Shown here: piece by piece, positions 52,146 through 63,721 of the stretch
How the letters are laid out: each line of letters opens with the position of its first letter
How positions within the stretch are numbered: the stretch's first letter is position 1
From: Xenoacremonium recifei
Taxonomy: Eukaryota; Ascomycota; Sordariomycetes; Hypocreales; Nectriaceae
DNA length: 64,000 bases
Direction of reading: 5' to 3'
NCBI GenBank assembly: GCA_012184525.1
Contig: WOFQ01000010.1
Span: 372,001 to 436,000 of the forward strand
The notes under the pieces: model-generated
Told to the model about the DNA's origin: nothing
The model's input: the letters and a program-made list of their open reading frames with translations, nothing else
Database searches by the model: none
Made by a program: the position numbers and the translations under genes

Positions 52146-52966
52146 TCAATCCCGCTTTTTCTCCTTTGCCTCCTCATGTTTTAGCCTCTGAATCAGCTTG
52201 TCCCTCAAGAAAGGACTGAGACCTAAGCTGGAAACGATCCCAGTGATTAGCAGAGTTCGACAAGCACGTTATCAGGGCCAAAGAAACTTACATCCCCTGG
52301 TTAGTGAGTATCCGATACGTCCCGCTCGGCTGCACCTTGCCAATGATCTTTCCTGTCTCGTCCACCTCTACGCTGCCAATAATATCTTCTGGCCATGCAA
52401 TTCTTCCGTAGTCTGGTGGATTCCGGCGATCGCTGAGGTGCACATATCCTCCCCGTCCTGCACCTCCAGCTCCTCCTTGAGCACTTGCGCCGCCTGCGCC
52501 AGATCCGCCAGCACCGCCTCCGCCTCCTTGCTTGCGAGAGCGGCCTCTGTCTGGTCGCTTCTGGTTGAAGAACATGCCACCCGATCCCAAATTGAAGCCC
52601 CCCGGTCCAGCAAAGGCCAGCGCTTGGCTGATTAGGTCCTCATCTTGGTGGCCATGCTCCGAGACAACCTCGTTCAGGATCTCGAGGAATTCGTGGTTCT
52701 CGACGAAAGAGTTCGGGGTGGGCGGGAGTTCCGTGGTAGTGCCAATTGCAAGGCGTTCTGATGGCGGTTCGGTTTCGAGATAGCTGAGCACATGAGAGAA
52801 TGGAGAGTTCGGGTTGTTCAATACTTTCTTCCCAATGTCAGCTCTAAAAATCTTGAAGAAGCTCTGCGACTTGACCAACAATGTGTGGATTACTTGATAG
52901 ACTCGATATTGTTCGGTAGAAGCAAGCCCGATGTCGGACCGCAAATTGGAATCTTGTCGCCAGCAT
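52146..52966 (-). CDS. Unknown, probably mitochondrial protein with Gly-rich linker
   Basis: Proposed exons on the minus strand: 52894-52966, 52292-52841 and 52146-52227, giving 234 aa. The last intron (64 nt, donor GTAAGT, branch GCTAAT) is secure: it joins SGTYRILTNQG to ILGLSPFLRDKLIQRLK and yields a natural basic end. The first intron (52 nt, donor GTAATC, acceptor GAG|CTGAC) is less certain because no clear branch site is seen; it is proposed because the main exon lacks a start ATG and the joined start MLATRFQFAVRHRACFYRT is a textbook mitochondrial presequence (Arg-rich, no acidic residues). The body has LNNPNSPFSHVLSYLETEP, a Gly/Ala-rich linker of about 40 residues, and a compact domain with DRRNPPDYGRIAWPEDIIG. 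I do not recognise the family. It is divergent from DPB2, starts 281 bp apart. Confidence 0.72.
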
Positions 52967-53247
52967 TTTGTGGTCAATGGCAAGCTTGGACTCGATCTGG
53001 TCTCGAGAACATTTCCGCTTTCTGGAGCTCTCTGGAGCTTCTAGCGGATGAGGTCACACCCTTATCGGTGGTGACGCGAGATATGCATCAAAAGTGGATT
53101 GTGCAATAATCCGAAATCAATTAGACGCGTCGACGCGGTTCCGTTTCTTGACATGTGGGGGAACAGCCCAAGCAACTACCACAGGGACGACCATTGCTGC
53201 TCTTGAATTTGAAAATCATGCCAATTTGGCGGTGATCAAGAGTGACA

Positions 53248-55603
53248 ATGGATAAAACACCAGCGCCGATATTTCGCAAAAATCGGAATCCGATTCCTTC
53301 CTCTTCACTTCCATCCTCCTCTCCCGCTTTCGGCACTCCCGTCCACCCATTGAAGCCCTTCACAGTCAATGCTCCAAAAGCTGCTATCCTTCCAATCATC
53401 CTCCCTCCTGCTACCTTACGACCGCTCGCCTTCCGAACTTTTACAAAAAAACATTCTTTGACGCTCACGTCTACGGCTTTGCAAGAACTCGCCTCTTTCA
53501 TCGGCCGCCATTGTGGATCAGGATGGCGAGAGGAAGGGTTGGCAGAGAGAGTCTTGGAGGAGGTGGCCAGAAGCTGGAAGAACCGAAATGGTGGTGTTAT
53601 GGTCGATGGAACGAGCAAGGAACTTCAAGAGATCTTGAAAACCTTGGAAGGGAATATGGTCGGTGGAAAGGTCACAGCTCCGGGGCGTGGCTTACCCAGG
53701 GGCGACAGCATGCTGGATGTTCAGGATAATGATGTGCTGAACACGAGACTCGGGATCCGCCCAGCTGTCCTTACAAGGGAAGACAGCAACACCAGCTTTG
53801 GGATGTCGGGGTTGGGCGTCCGGGAAGATACAGATGAAGACGAGGAGAAGAACGATCCAAGAGCGTGGTTGGAAGTCATTGACGCATACGAGCAACCAAG
53901 GCTGGTATACAATGTCAGCAAGAAGCACTTTGAACGGTAAGGACCTTCTCTTATTCTTGCTGGCTGATTGAATGCTAACATTCTTGAACAGAGAAACGTC
54001 GAAACCGAGTCTATTACCTCCCGCGTCTCATAAAACCACCGTTTTCCGTAACCGCTACAATGTCATCCACCAACGACTCCTCCGAAACGAATCCTTCCAA
54101 ACATCATCTGTCTCTTCCTCACGAAAGCGCCCTCTGCAACGGTCTCTGTCGAACCAGCAATCGCTCAAGATTACACCTATAGCCAATCTCCTCGGCCGTC
54201 ATGGAAACAATCATATGCTTCTGGGTCAGCTGGTCGTGCTGCCTACTGGTGATCTCGCTATCAGCGATCTCACTGGCACAATTGCCCTTGACGTGACTCA
54301 CGCAGTGGCTATCCCTGAGGACTCGGCGTGGTTCTGCCCTGGCATGATCGTTTTGGTGGATGGCGTCTATGAAGAAGAGGACGAGTCAGTAGGAAAGGGG
54401 CTTGCTGGAAGCAGTGGCGTTGGCGGTACTCTTGGTGGTCGATTCCAGGCCTTCTTTATCGGGCAGCCCCCATGTGAGAAGCGCAAAGCAACCCTCGGTA
54501 TCAGCGGAACTGGAACTGGGCAGGAACAAACAATTGGTGGAGGTTTCGGCTGGATCGATTTCCTCGGAGTTGGCAGCGAACGAGCAGTTGGCTCCAAAAT
54601 GCGGCGATTGGAACAGCGTCTTCTGCACGCACCCAGCCAGGACGAGACACCAGGACGAGGGCGAGTGGTTATTCTTGGAGAGCTCAACCTAGACCAACCG
54701 CGCAGCTTGCAAGCCCTCCGGAAGATCCTCTCCTTGTATGCTTCAGAGCCAGAAGGGACCTCTCCTCTCACCTTTATTATAACGGGCAACTTCACACAAC
54801 ACGCGGTCATGGCGAGGGGCGGCAGCGGTGGGAGCATTGAGTATAAGGAATACTTCGACGCCCTGGCATCTACACTCTCCGATTTCCCATCTCTCCTCCA
54901 GAGTTCGACTTTCGTCTTCGTTCCTGGCGATAACGATGGCTGGGTCTCCTCCTTTACCGCTGGAGCGTCGGTGCCACTCCCGCGAAAACCCGTGCCTGAG
55001 ATGTTCACATCTCGCATTCGTCGCGCGTTTACCTCGGCCAACGCTGAATCTCCCAACAAGGCGGATGGCACGGCGATTTGGACTTCAAACCCCAGCCGAT
55101 TGAGCTTGTTCGGTCCGAACCACGAAATCGTATTGTTCAGGGATGACCTTTCAGCCCGACTCCGACGGACTTCTGTCCGCCTCAAGCAAAAAGCTAGTGA
55201 CCGAGAAGGAGATGAATCACAGCCTGTGGAGGAGACCGCTCCTACAAGCTCAGATCTCATGGACCTCGACACAACTCCTGACAAGGCCACAGCCTCATCA
55301 ATCCCATACGATGTCCAGGCAGCGCAGAAACTTGTCAAGACCCTTCTCGACCAAGGCTATTTAGCCCCTTTTAGGCAAACCATCCGCCCTGTACACTGGG
55401 ACTACGCGTCTTCGCTGCACCTCTATCCCCTACCCACCGCAATGGTGCTCGTGGACACGACGGCCCCTACCTTCTGCATCACATATGAGGGTTGCCATGT
55501 AATGAACCCGGGAAGCGTGCTCGTTCCTGGGAGGCGAGGCGTGGGACGGTGGATCGAATATGAAATAGGCAAACTTGGAAGGATGAGGGAGTGTACATTC
55601 TAA
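53248..55603 (+). CDS. DPB2: DNA polymerase epsilon subunit B (Dpb2)
   Basis: Two exons, 53248-53936 and 53992-55603, joined over a 55-nt intron (donor GTAAGG, branch GCTAAC, acceptor CAG), encode 766 aa. The start ATG at 53248 is the first in frame. The N-terminal part has a helical segment with LTSTALQELASFIGRHCGSGW typical of the Dpb2 N-terminus. The middle has an OB-fold region (ITPIANLLGRHGNNHMLLGQ). The C-terminal half is the inactivated calcineurin-like phosphoesterase fold (VVILGELNLDQ, PLTFIITGNF, FVFVPGDNDGW, HEIVLFRDDLSAR, ending TYEGCHVMNPGSVL). Dpb2 links Pol2 to the CMG helicase through GINS and is essential for leading-strand replication in the nucleus. A Gly/Ser-rich insertion with GTGTGQEQTIGGG lies in the central region. 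Confidence 0.95.
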
Positions 55604-55878
55604 ACCATCTCTGGCCGCTCATTTGGGATATAATGAATGATGGACATCATGAGGAGGTATAGCATTACGACGGCGCATTATGAGACAAATAATGAGATTT
55701 ATTGGCGTTAGCCCGATGTGCAGAATTCCTTCCCGGGTATTTCTATCCCGATTGATAAACTCCAGTGAAAATACCGACCGTTCCTGGTTCACGATTGTGT
55801 TGACCCTGTTTCCCATTTCCCAGACCAGACCCATTTTGATAAAACGACCGACAGTCTATCCGTACAAGGCGTATCTAC

Positions 55879-58800
55879 TTACTGCAGCAGGAGAGACTCC
55901 TCATGCAAGACACCAAACAAACCTTCAATTTCGTCCCTTACTTTGTTCAACTCGGCAGCAACTTGCAGCGTCACGAGGGTGTAAGCGTATAGCAGCGCAT
56001 AGTCTTTATCCCCCGCGACGATGCCCCCGTCGCCCCGCAAAGCCGCTTCCATATGATCCTTTCGGAATTGATAAATTTTGCCCAATAATCTATCCTTGTT
56101 GTTCTCGATAGTTGGAATGGCGTCTGTTAGGGGATACTCCAACATCATACACGATGCTAGGACCTGAAAGACGTGACAAATGCGCTCGCAAAGTAGAATT
56201 CTTTCCGAAGCGGTGAATTCGAGAAGGGTTCGCTCGCCTTCCGATAGGCTTCCGCGCTTGAGTGTGAGAAGACGCATGGCATAGAAGCCATCGAGGATGT
56301 GCCTCGTGGACGTCATAATACGGGCGTACGCTGCATCGGGAAACGGCCCACGAAGTTCAAATTCGTGCTTCGCCGAGTTACGGAGAGTATCGAGTTTGAA
56401 CGCTGTAGTATGTTAACGATCAAGTGCAACGCCATGTGGTTCACCCATGACTTACCGTAGCGTTGTAGTGCCGCCTGTTCACCCTCTCGGAGATAATCCA
56501 GTGTGTTGTTACTCTGAAGCGACACAGTTAGGGGGCCTCGCTTCCATATGAGACCAAGCTGGAGATAGAGAACTGAAAGACCCTCCCTGAACTTGCGTCG
56601 ACCAGAGATGGGCCAGAGAAGTCGGCAAACAATGATGCCCCATAAAATTCCCAGTGTAACTGAGATGACTCGATGGAAGACGATGTCGAAGATTAAGGGG
56701 CTGGAGCCACCTTCATCATCATCATCGTCGTCGACCGACTGTGATAAGCTGTAAGCGTATAGCGTGCTCACATTGTAGGCCAACTGTGCAATTCGGCCCA
56801 GGGGGCCATTCTTGACAACCAAGATGAGGTAGAAGTTGAGGAACGCTACCATCGCGCCGATAAAGCTCAGGGCAATCGGGTTCTCTTGGCTGATGAGCCA
56901 AGCAGAGATGGCAAAGACTGCGCCTATGAGGGTTCCCTTGAACCTTGCTGTTCCCGTCGTGTTGGCGGCACCGGTTGTCATACCGGCGACGATCATGAAC
57001 GAAAGGAGACCCCATTCGCCTCTCCAAAGCTGGTATGTCGGACGTGTAGCGGGAATGAAGGCAAACATGGCCCAAAGAAGCGCGCCAATGCCAACCTTGA
57101 TACCAAAGAGAACGTCGTCGCGGACGAGAAACCGCAGTACCTTAAGGAGGTCTTGTGAGAACTTTCTCTTGAACTTGCTTGCTTGAGGTGCAGCGTCCCA
57201 GTTGAAGGTGTCTCTTCGTTTTACCATGGTGTCTGGGATTCCCTTTGGAACCTGCGATTTCCTGAGCCTCTTGACGGGTGGCTTCTGAATCAAGCCCTCA
57301 AGCTCAGGGTCTGGGAGTTCAGGAGCTCTCTTGCCAAGCCACGGAAAATGCCCGATGTGTTTCCAAAACTTCAGCCAGTTCCACGAAACTGAGCTCGTTT
57401 CTATGGTGTATTGCAAATCTTCAAGAACATCGAGATAAGCATCAGTTTCTTGGGCTACCGCCTGCAAGCTGAAGGAGAAATGGCCACACGCAGCAGCCAC
57501 CTCTTCGATATCAGCCTGGATCTTCTCGGATCTCGTCCTTCCCATCTCAATGATGCGATAAAGTTCCTGCAGCGAATTGCCCCTAGCATTGTTGTACAGA
57601 TTCAATGCATCACGCAAACTTTCTCTGAGCTGCCCATTGACGGCGATGTCTTCGTTCAGGTCTTTGCCGAAAGCAGGCTCTCGCAAGATCTCTGATAGGG
57701 TATGCGCAAGAGACTTGATGGACGGCCCGAGGAGCTCGATGAACAACGCAAAAATGTCCGAAGGCACCTGGAAGAGATTGTCCCTTTCGAGTTCTGAATC
57801 TGATTTGTTTGTAGGCTCTTCATCGGATGCTTCAGAAGCTTCCTCAATCACAGCTAGACGCTCTGTAGTCTCTTCCATGAAGGAAGATATTGCTCGGTTG
57901 AGAGAAGGTGAGATCAGTGGGGATGCTACAAGAGGTGCTCCGGGCTCAACAGTAGGAACTTCTCTCAACAAGGTGAACTGAGATTCAAGAGCGTTTCGCA
58001 ATCCACCGATTGCTTGTGAGAGACCTTCTATCGACCTCACAAGGCGTTTGTCGAGTGGATATATGCACTCACGACCAACAAAGTAATGTTCAAATTTGGC
58101 TTCCCGCAGCGTAGTGTTGATCTTTGCATAGGCGGTGTTGTACTGAGCAGAAACGCGCGCGTATTCGGAAGACCATATCTCATCCTCAGTGCCGTTTAGG
58201 AAGCCCTTAGTAATCGAAGAAAGCTTGTCTCCCAGGGCTAAGGTAGCCGTCATGATGGACTTCCGTAAGACCCGGCGCGCAGACACTCTCCAGACAAGAA
58301 CATTGACAGCGACAGTGAAAGAAATGCCAATAAGAAGCATCTTCAACGCTTGGACAATCTTATCGTCTGACCAGTATCCGCCATGGACTGCCTCTTCTTT
58401 GGTAACCACGGAGATGATAGCAATGGACGTCAGGGTAGTGCCGACATTAACGAGAGGAGTATTGAGCTTCTGTTTAACCCAACCGACGAAGCCGAGACCG
58501 CCTCCAATGCAAAGGAGCAGGACCAAAACATGCGCCAATGCAGTCATTCCCAGCTGAGCACGGAATATTATGGTGATAGCCATGGACAAGAGCGAAATGA
58601 TTTCGGCGTAGAAGATGGCGATGATTGCAATGACTACTGCCTCCAACATCGAGCCCACGGTCCGAGCCGGATGGAAGTAGACAGTCAAGGTCGCCGTGAT
58701 ATGCTTGCCGTCTCGATGACCCAAGAAGTTCGATAGCGGAGGGAAGAACGTGCCCATGCTTCCGAGGAAGTAGGCCAAAGTGCATTTGATTACACCATGG

Positions 58801-59147
58801 CCGTCCGGTGTGTCCAACCAACGCCAGGCACGGATGACAGCGATCTTGATATTGTGCGCGTGCGCATCAAGCCGGTCTCTCCATGTGTCAGCATTTTCGA
58901 GAGACTGGTATTCGGAGGTGTTCCTTCGAGCGAGGCTTGTCGAGGTTCGGAGGGTAAATTCGCGTCGCGATCGTTCGCCTGTTCGGGGGATGATGAAGGT
59001 CCCGTTTTTGAGTTTCTACGTGAGATACATCAGCGCCACAGCCCCAGAGGCGCAAGTACAAATCCAATGGGCGAAGTTCCATACTGTTCGCTGAGAAGGG
59101 CGTCTGGGAGGCCACGCAGCCGTTGCAGAGCTTCCGCTCGAGCTCAT
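55879..59147 (-). CDS. ArAE/DUF2421-type membrane transporter
   Basis: Three exons on the minus strand, 59085-59147, 56456-59015 and 55879-56402, with introns of 69 and 53 nt, give 1048 aa. Exon 1 supplies MSSSGSSATAAWPPRRPSQ; exon 2 has no usable ATG upstream of its conserved part because a TAG sits at the acceptor, which supports the join. Two membrane modules of about five to six helices each (about residues 110-260 and 640-800: YFLGSMGTFFPPLS, AVVIAIIAIFYAEIISLLS, VGIGALLWAMFAFIPATRP, IVAGMTTGAANTTG) flank a long hydrophilic middle region. The layout matches fungal ArAE-2-N/DUF2421 proteins, related to aromatic acid exporters and to the Schizosaccharomyces Bfr/brefeldin-sensitivity family. 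It likely sits in the plasma or an internal membrane. The substrate is unknown. A TM-like tail and helical C-terminal region end ...LHEESLLLQ. Confidence 0.88.
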
Positions 59148-60590
59148 GGCTACCACACGGCGTCGTATTCGTTGGTCGCGCTTGAGATCGCAGGGTTCCT
59201 CATTCTCTTGGGCTTAGAGGACCATCGGAAGGAGTTCGTCGAGATACAAGGACGTTCGGATTTGCTATACAGATTTGGCTGTTTCGATGCTTGCCGGTAC
59301 TTTGACTTCGATGTAGCGCGAGTGTTGCGTTGCGCCGTGTGCGTTGTGTGAAGTGCATCTGTAGCTTCCCGCGCTGTCAGATCCGAAGCAAATGTCTGGA
59401 CGGCCTAATAAGCATTGGGAGCAGAGCTGGCAGGTGGATCTCCGGCTTCTACATTAGTGGCGGCTTCCCAAACTCGCGGGATGACGCAGTGCCCACTCCC
59501 AGGGCAACCCAAGTGGGGCTTCAGGGAGGAAAGCCGCTGGGGTTGAGGCCTGTATAAGCCCTGTGTTAAGCGCCTCCAGTTGGTAGAGGATCCCCAACCT
59601 GGTTGCCGGACGAGGATGAGAAGCCTGTTTGCAACATTTGGAGCATAATTGGGGAAGAGAATACCGTTCTTGAGGTATTGCTCTATAGTCTAGTGGGAGA
59701 GATAACTAGAAGTCTGCCACGGATCGGTCCGGAAAGCCACGCGGATGGAATGCAGTCACGGGTCGTACGCATCTAAGATGGCATGGCCCTTCTTCCTCGG
59801 GTGCAAAGCATCACCTGTGTCTCCCTTGACCAAGTGACACGGAAGGAGCATATGCCATGCGGAACACGGCAGCATAAGGATTATTTCTGTCCCTCTCCAG
59901 TCGAAGGTGAGCAAATTCGTGACGGTATGGTAGCAACAGCTGCGGAGTCAATGCTGTTGCTTCGTGTTTGAGCACCCACATATTGGAGAAGATCACCCCC
60001 ATCCGCCATTTCGAAAGCAAGCGTAAACGCTGAATGCACTCGCAACAAGTCTGTAGTCCACGTAACCATCAGTCCAAATTTCCGTCAGTCTGCCTCTTTA
60101 CGCGTAAACATGGGCTCTACTTCGAAATACTGCGTCCATACTTCACAATGATTGGATAGGCCGGGAAATCAATGATGCGTCCGCATGGTCCAAAAAATGC
60201 GGTGAGAAGGCAACCAACACTTTCTACAGGTTTATAAAAACCACACTTCCAGTGAAACCTAGCAGGTCGGTATCAGTCGAAGTTCATTTTTGACTCGCCA
60301 AGGACTCATGTAGTCGTAGGTAGGAATGGTATCTCGAATCAGTTTTCAATATGAAGTACGCAATCATCACTCTTGCGCCTGATGTATCCAGAACAACATG
60401 AACGTTCGCTCATTGACGACTACCCATTTGTCTATGCCGGTTTGAGTCTCCTCGAGAATTCCCATTTCATAGCAGTTACGTGATGCTGGAACCAAACTCC
60501 CTAGCCTTTGACCCCGAAGCCTGCTTCAGCACGCTCGCCTCGGGCTCATGGCCCGTGTTATGCAAAAAAACACCCAGTGCGATCCCCCGC
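59148..60590. other. Intergenic: ArAE 5' flank and MBF1 3' flank
   Basis: A 1.4-kb stretch without a supportable gene. A TATA-like gtttataaaa lies at about 60231-60240 on the plus strand, but there is no matching gene on that strand. A D-arm-like sequence near 59565-59590 was examined and not accepted as a tRNA. Confidence 0.45.
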
Positions 60591-61168
60591 TTATTTCTTC
60601 TTGTTAGGGAACTTAGGAGCTCCAATGTCGCTGCCACGGAGCTTGACATTGAGCACCCGCTCCATCGAAGAGAGAACCTTCTGGTCGGGCGTAGCAGTGC
60701 CTCGCTCGAAATCGGCCACTATCGATTGAGTGGTGTTGCATCGGGTCGCGAGGTCCTTCTGGGTCATCTTGGGCTCCATCTTTTGGCGGGCCTGCGAGAT
60801 AACCTCGCCAACCGTCTTACCGACGGTGTTGGGCTTGATGATGTCGTCGGATCGATCGACCTTGGTGAGGCGCTGGCCCTCGACACCCTGACCAGACTGC
60901 GGAAAGCTGTCAGTATTTGCTGCGCATAAAAGGGAGAATTCGTGCTGGTGGTGGCCTTGCTCGCGCGAATTGGTGGTCATGAGTGACAGAGGGACGAGGA
61001 TAGACTTACAGCGTTGGCAGTAGCAAACTTCTTCTCGGTACCGATGATGCCGCCACTTCGGGCAGCAGCATTGAGGGCGGCCTTGCCACGGACGACAGTC
61101 TCACGCTGAGAAGAGCCAGGTCCACGAGCCTTGCTTCCAATCTTGGTCACGTTGTCCCAGTCATCCAT
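60591..61168 (-). CDS. MBF1: Multiprotein bridging factor 1
   Basis: Two exons on the minus strand, 61010-61168 and 60591-60896, joined over a 113-nt intron (donor GTAAGT, acceptor CAG), encode 154 aa, the family's usual size. The N-terminal MBF1 domain has MDDWDNVTKIGSKARG and VRGKAALNAAARSG; the C-terminal Cro/C1-type helix-turn-helix has MTQKDLATRCNTTQSIVADF followed by ERVLNVKLRG and a Lys-rich end PNKKK. MBF1 bridges TBP and bZIP activators (Gcn4 in yeast) and also binds stalled collided ribosomes to prevent frameshifting and trigger stress signalling. It is found in nucleus and cytosol. The start at 61168 fits the conserved N-terminus. Confidence 0.96.
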
Positions 61169-63721
61169 CTTGGCGGTTGATTGTTAGATTGCGAGGGTAT
61201 TCGTAGCGAGTTCGAGATGTTCCGTAGGATATTCCGACGGCGTGTGGTATTTCAGACGGTTCGGAGAGGCGATGGTGACAATGAAAAGTTTAGTTGTCAA
61301 GGACGAAGTTGGGCACGGCAAGAATTTATGGAGAAGGCGATAGAATGCCTCGTCGGCGGCCTGAGTCAATCGGCGGGGTGTCCTCCAAAGGATGGCGGGG
61401 TGGCCGTTGGCCAGTGAGGCTGAGCAGCCATTCAGGGCAAGAGATAGGGCAGCGCCACCCGTGGCTGGGCTTCCGGCGGCAGCCAGTGGAAGGTGCTAGA
61501 GCGCTGGAAGCCGCAAGGTCCTAACCCCGAATCGAGCTCACGGAGAAACGGGTCTATGAGCGCCGAGCCGGGAAGGAGGTGGTGGGTGGTGCCTCCGGTC
61601 GCAGTTGCATTTCTTCTGGCGCGATGACTAAAGGAGGCTCGAAGCCCCTCGGTCGGCCACCTTGATGGACAGCAGGCAAGCCAAGGGGAGGAGAAACTTG
61701 TAAGAGGGGACGTTGCTTCTTCTTGAGACAATTTTTCCTTCTTCACTCCTCTTCTCGTCCGACTTTTAGACCTTTGAAGTCGTCAGCGGTGAATTTACTG
61801 ATGTTCCGGGTCTACCAACATCGGATGACTTTGATACAAGTCCTCATCTCTGCTTCTGCCAATGCTGCTCTCCTTTTTCTAGGTTCTTCGCGTCATGTCT
61901 GCTCATTTCTCCTCGACTACTGCCCCAAGCAGAGATGGGGTGTCTCTGCCATTGATCTTTGACACACAAAACAGTTATACGCATCAGGTGTCGAGAGCCT
62001 CTGGCTCAAAGCACTTGCTTCCCTTCGCAAACGTGTAAGCGCATTTGATCCGTAGGTCAAGCGGCCAGTTGATCGATGCTCTACTTGTCACTCTCATAGA
62101 ATCTCTCTCGACAGCCGTACTGACAATTCATTAGTATGTATCTGTCGTATTGCTTATCTATGGTACCCTTGTGGACGACTCGGACGTCGCCTTAGGGGGC
62201 TCTCTGCTGTCATGTTATTTGGCCAAGCTTACCCCTATTTTCTGAACTTCATGAAAACCTTTTACTTTCTGAACAATGTGTACAGCAACTCATATGCCTC
62301 GTGGTTGGCTTGTTCTCTAAGAGAGCTACTTGCCGTCGCTCGCTCAAGTGAATAGCGTCTCAATCATCAAAGTAGCAACACACCCAAGTTGGGTTCTCCT
62401 ACCACGCAGAAGTTTTGGAAGTTCCAAAGCCTTACACCTCCGTCACTTCCTTGAGGGATGAACTTAGGATTACAACAACGAGAAGACATTATGCTAGTTA
62501 AGCATGCGGTTTCCTACCACCGAAACTACTCGAGCGCTGTCAACAAACTCGTCAGTCTCAAACATCCCAAGCCTGCTATTTATACGTGACACAAAAACAA
62601 AGGATCCTTCGGCGTATTCGGCGAGGGCGACGAGTATGTGGCCGCGCCATTCGAGCTAATTGAGGTCTGGAAGCGATGCAAGCTATCGGCTCAAAACACT
62701 CATGCTGGCCAAACATGTTTGAACCGGGGGACCAGGATCCTATTTCGGCCGACCCTCGAGATTGGGAATCAATGTGCTGACAATTAAGCAGCCAGATTCG
62801 GGAGCTGGATCCAGGAGCCAATGGAGAATTTGGTCTCGACCGCCTCAACCCACAGCGGGATGCTGACAGTGCAGCTCCTCAAGATTACGGCGGGAGCTGG
62901 CAACAAAAGCACGGCCATATCGCCGAAAGGCTGATCTTTTTTAGTTTGCGAACGCAGGGCAACAAAGAGCGTATCCTGGAATTCCAAATCAGTTAATACG
63001 CTGTCCCCTTGACTGATCCTGGTTGTTGAGGCGGAACGGAACCCCGCTTGCTCGCTAGAGAGCTCCTTCAATTGTGCCAACGCTACGATGGCTGCCATGT
63101 CCCACCGAAACAAGAAGGGATGGTCAGCTCCCTGACAAGCCAACGCTGCGGTCCTCTGTGCCAGCCCACGATTAGAAATTGGCTGGTCATGCAAACTCAC
63201 CGAGGCCCAGAAGTGACAAATGAGACTGCTCATGGCGTTGGGTCACTCGAAGCGGCCGCGGTGGGCTGCAACGCCAATGAGCTAAACCTGACGAAGCACC
63301 CCTCGGACCGTCGATTCTCAGCACCAGATAGAGGCCGTCTGCTTGTGTCTCCGAACATCCGTCCCGAAATTTGGAATGCTGAAGAGCTGTTGGATATGGG
63401 CGAGCCGAAGTCAGGCTACTTAAACGTCACCTCCTCCCGTTCCTCCGCGCCCTCAGTGTGTTCTTCCATCCCCATCGACCTTCTTCGCTCAACACTTATC
63501 GGGTCTTGATAATCTGATTTGCTTGCCCTCAACGTCATTTAGCTTCAGCCCCACAACAGCTCAGACACCAGGTATTACCTACCCCGCCATTGTTCCTGCG
63601 ATGATCTCGAGTTTATCCGCAAACACTGCTTCAATTTGCTTCTCTCAATACCTTCACCGACACATTCAGCTTTTCAGCCATTTACTTACCGATTCGTTCA
63701 AACTAGAAAACACTGCCCAAC
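61169..63721. other. 2.5-kb gap between divergent MBF1 and GFA-like gene
   Basis: No gene is recognised. The longest open frames (minus 62784-63233, plus 63048-63509) oppose each other, lack motifs and are not called. The right end (about 63425-63721) is C/T-rich and is probably the leader of the GFA-like gene. A non-coding RNA cannot be excluded. Confidence 0.4.

Noticed and set aside
59560..59630. Possible tRNA (sequence cagttggtagagg resembles a D-arm)
   Set aside because: No matching anticodon stem, no TTCGA T-loop and no acceptor pairing could be found downstream.
62784..63509. Opposing open frames of about 150 codons
   Set aside because: They overlap on opposite strands and neither shows a domain, signal peptide or convincing splice sites.
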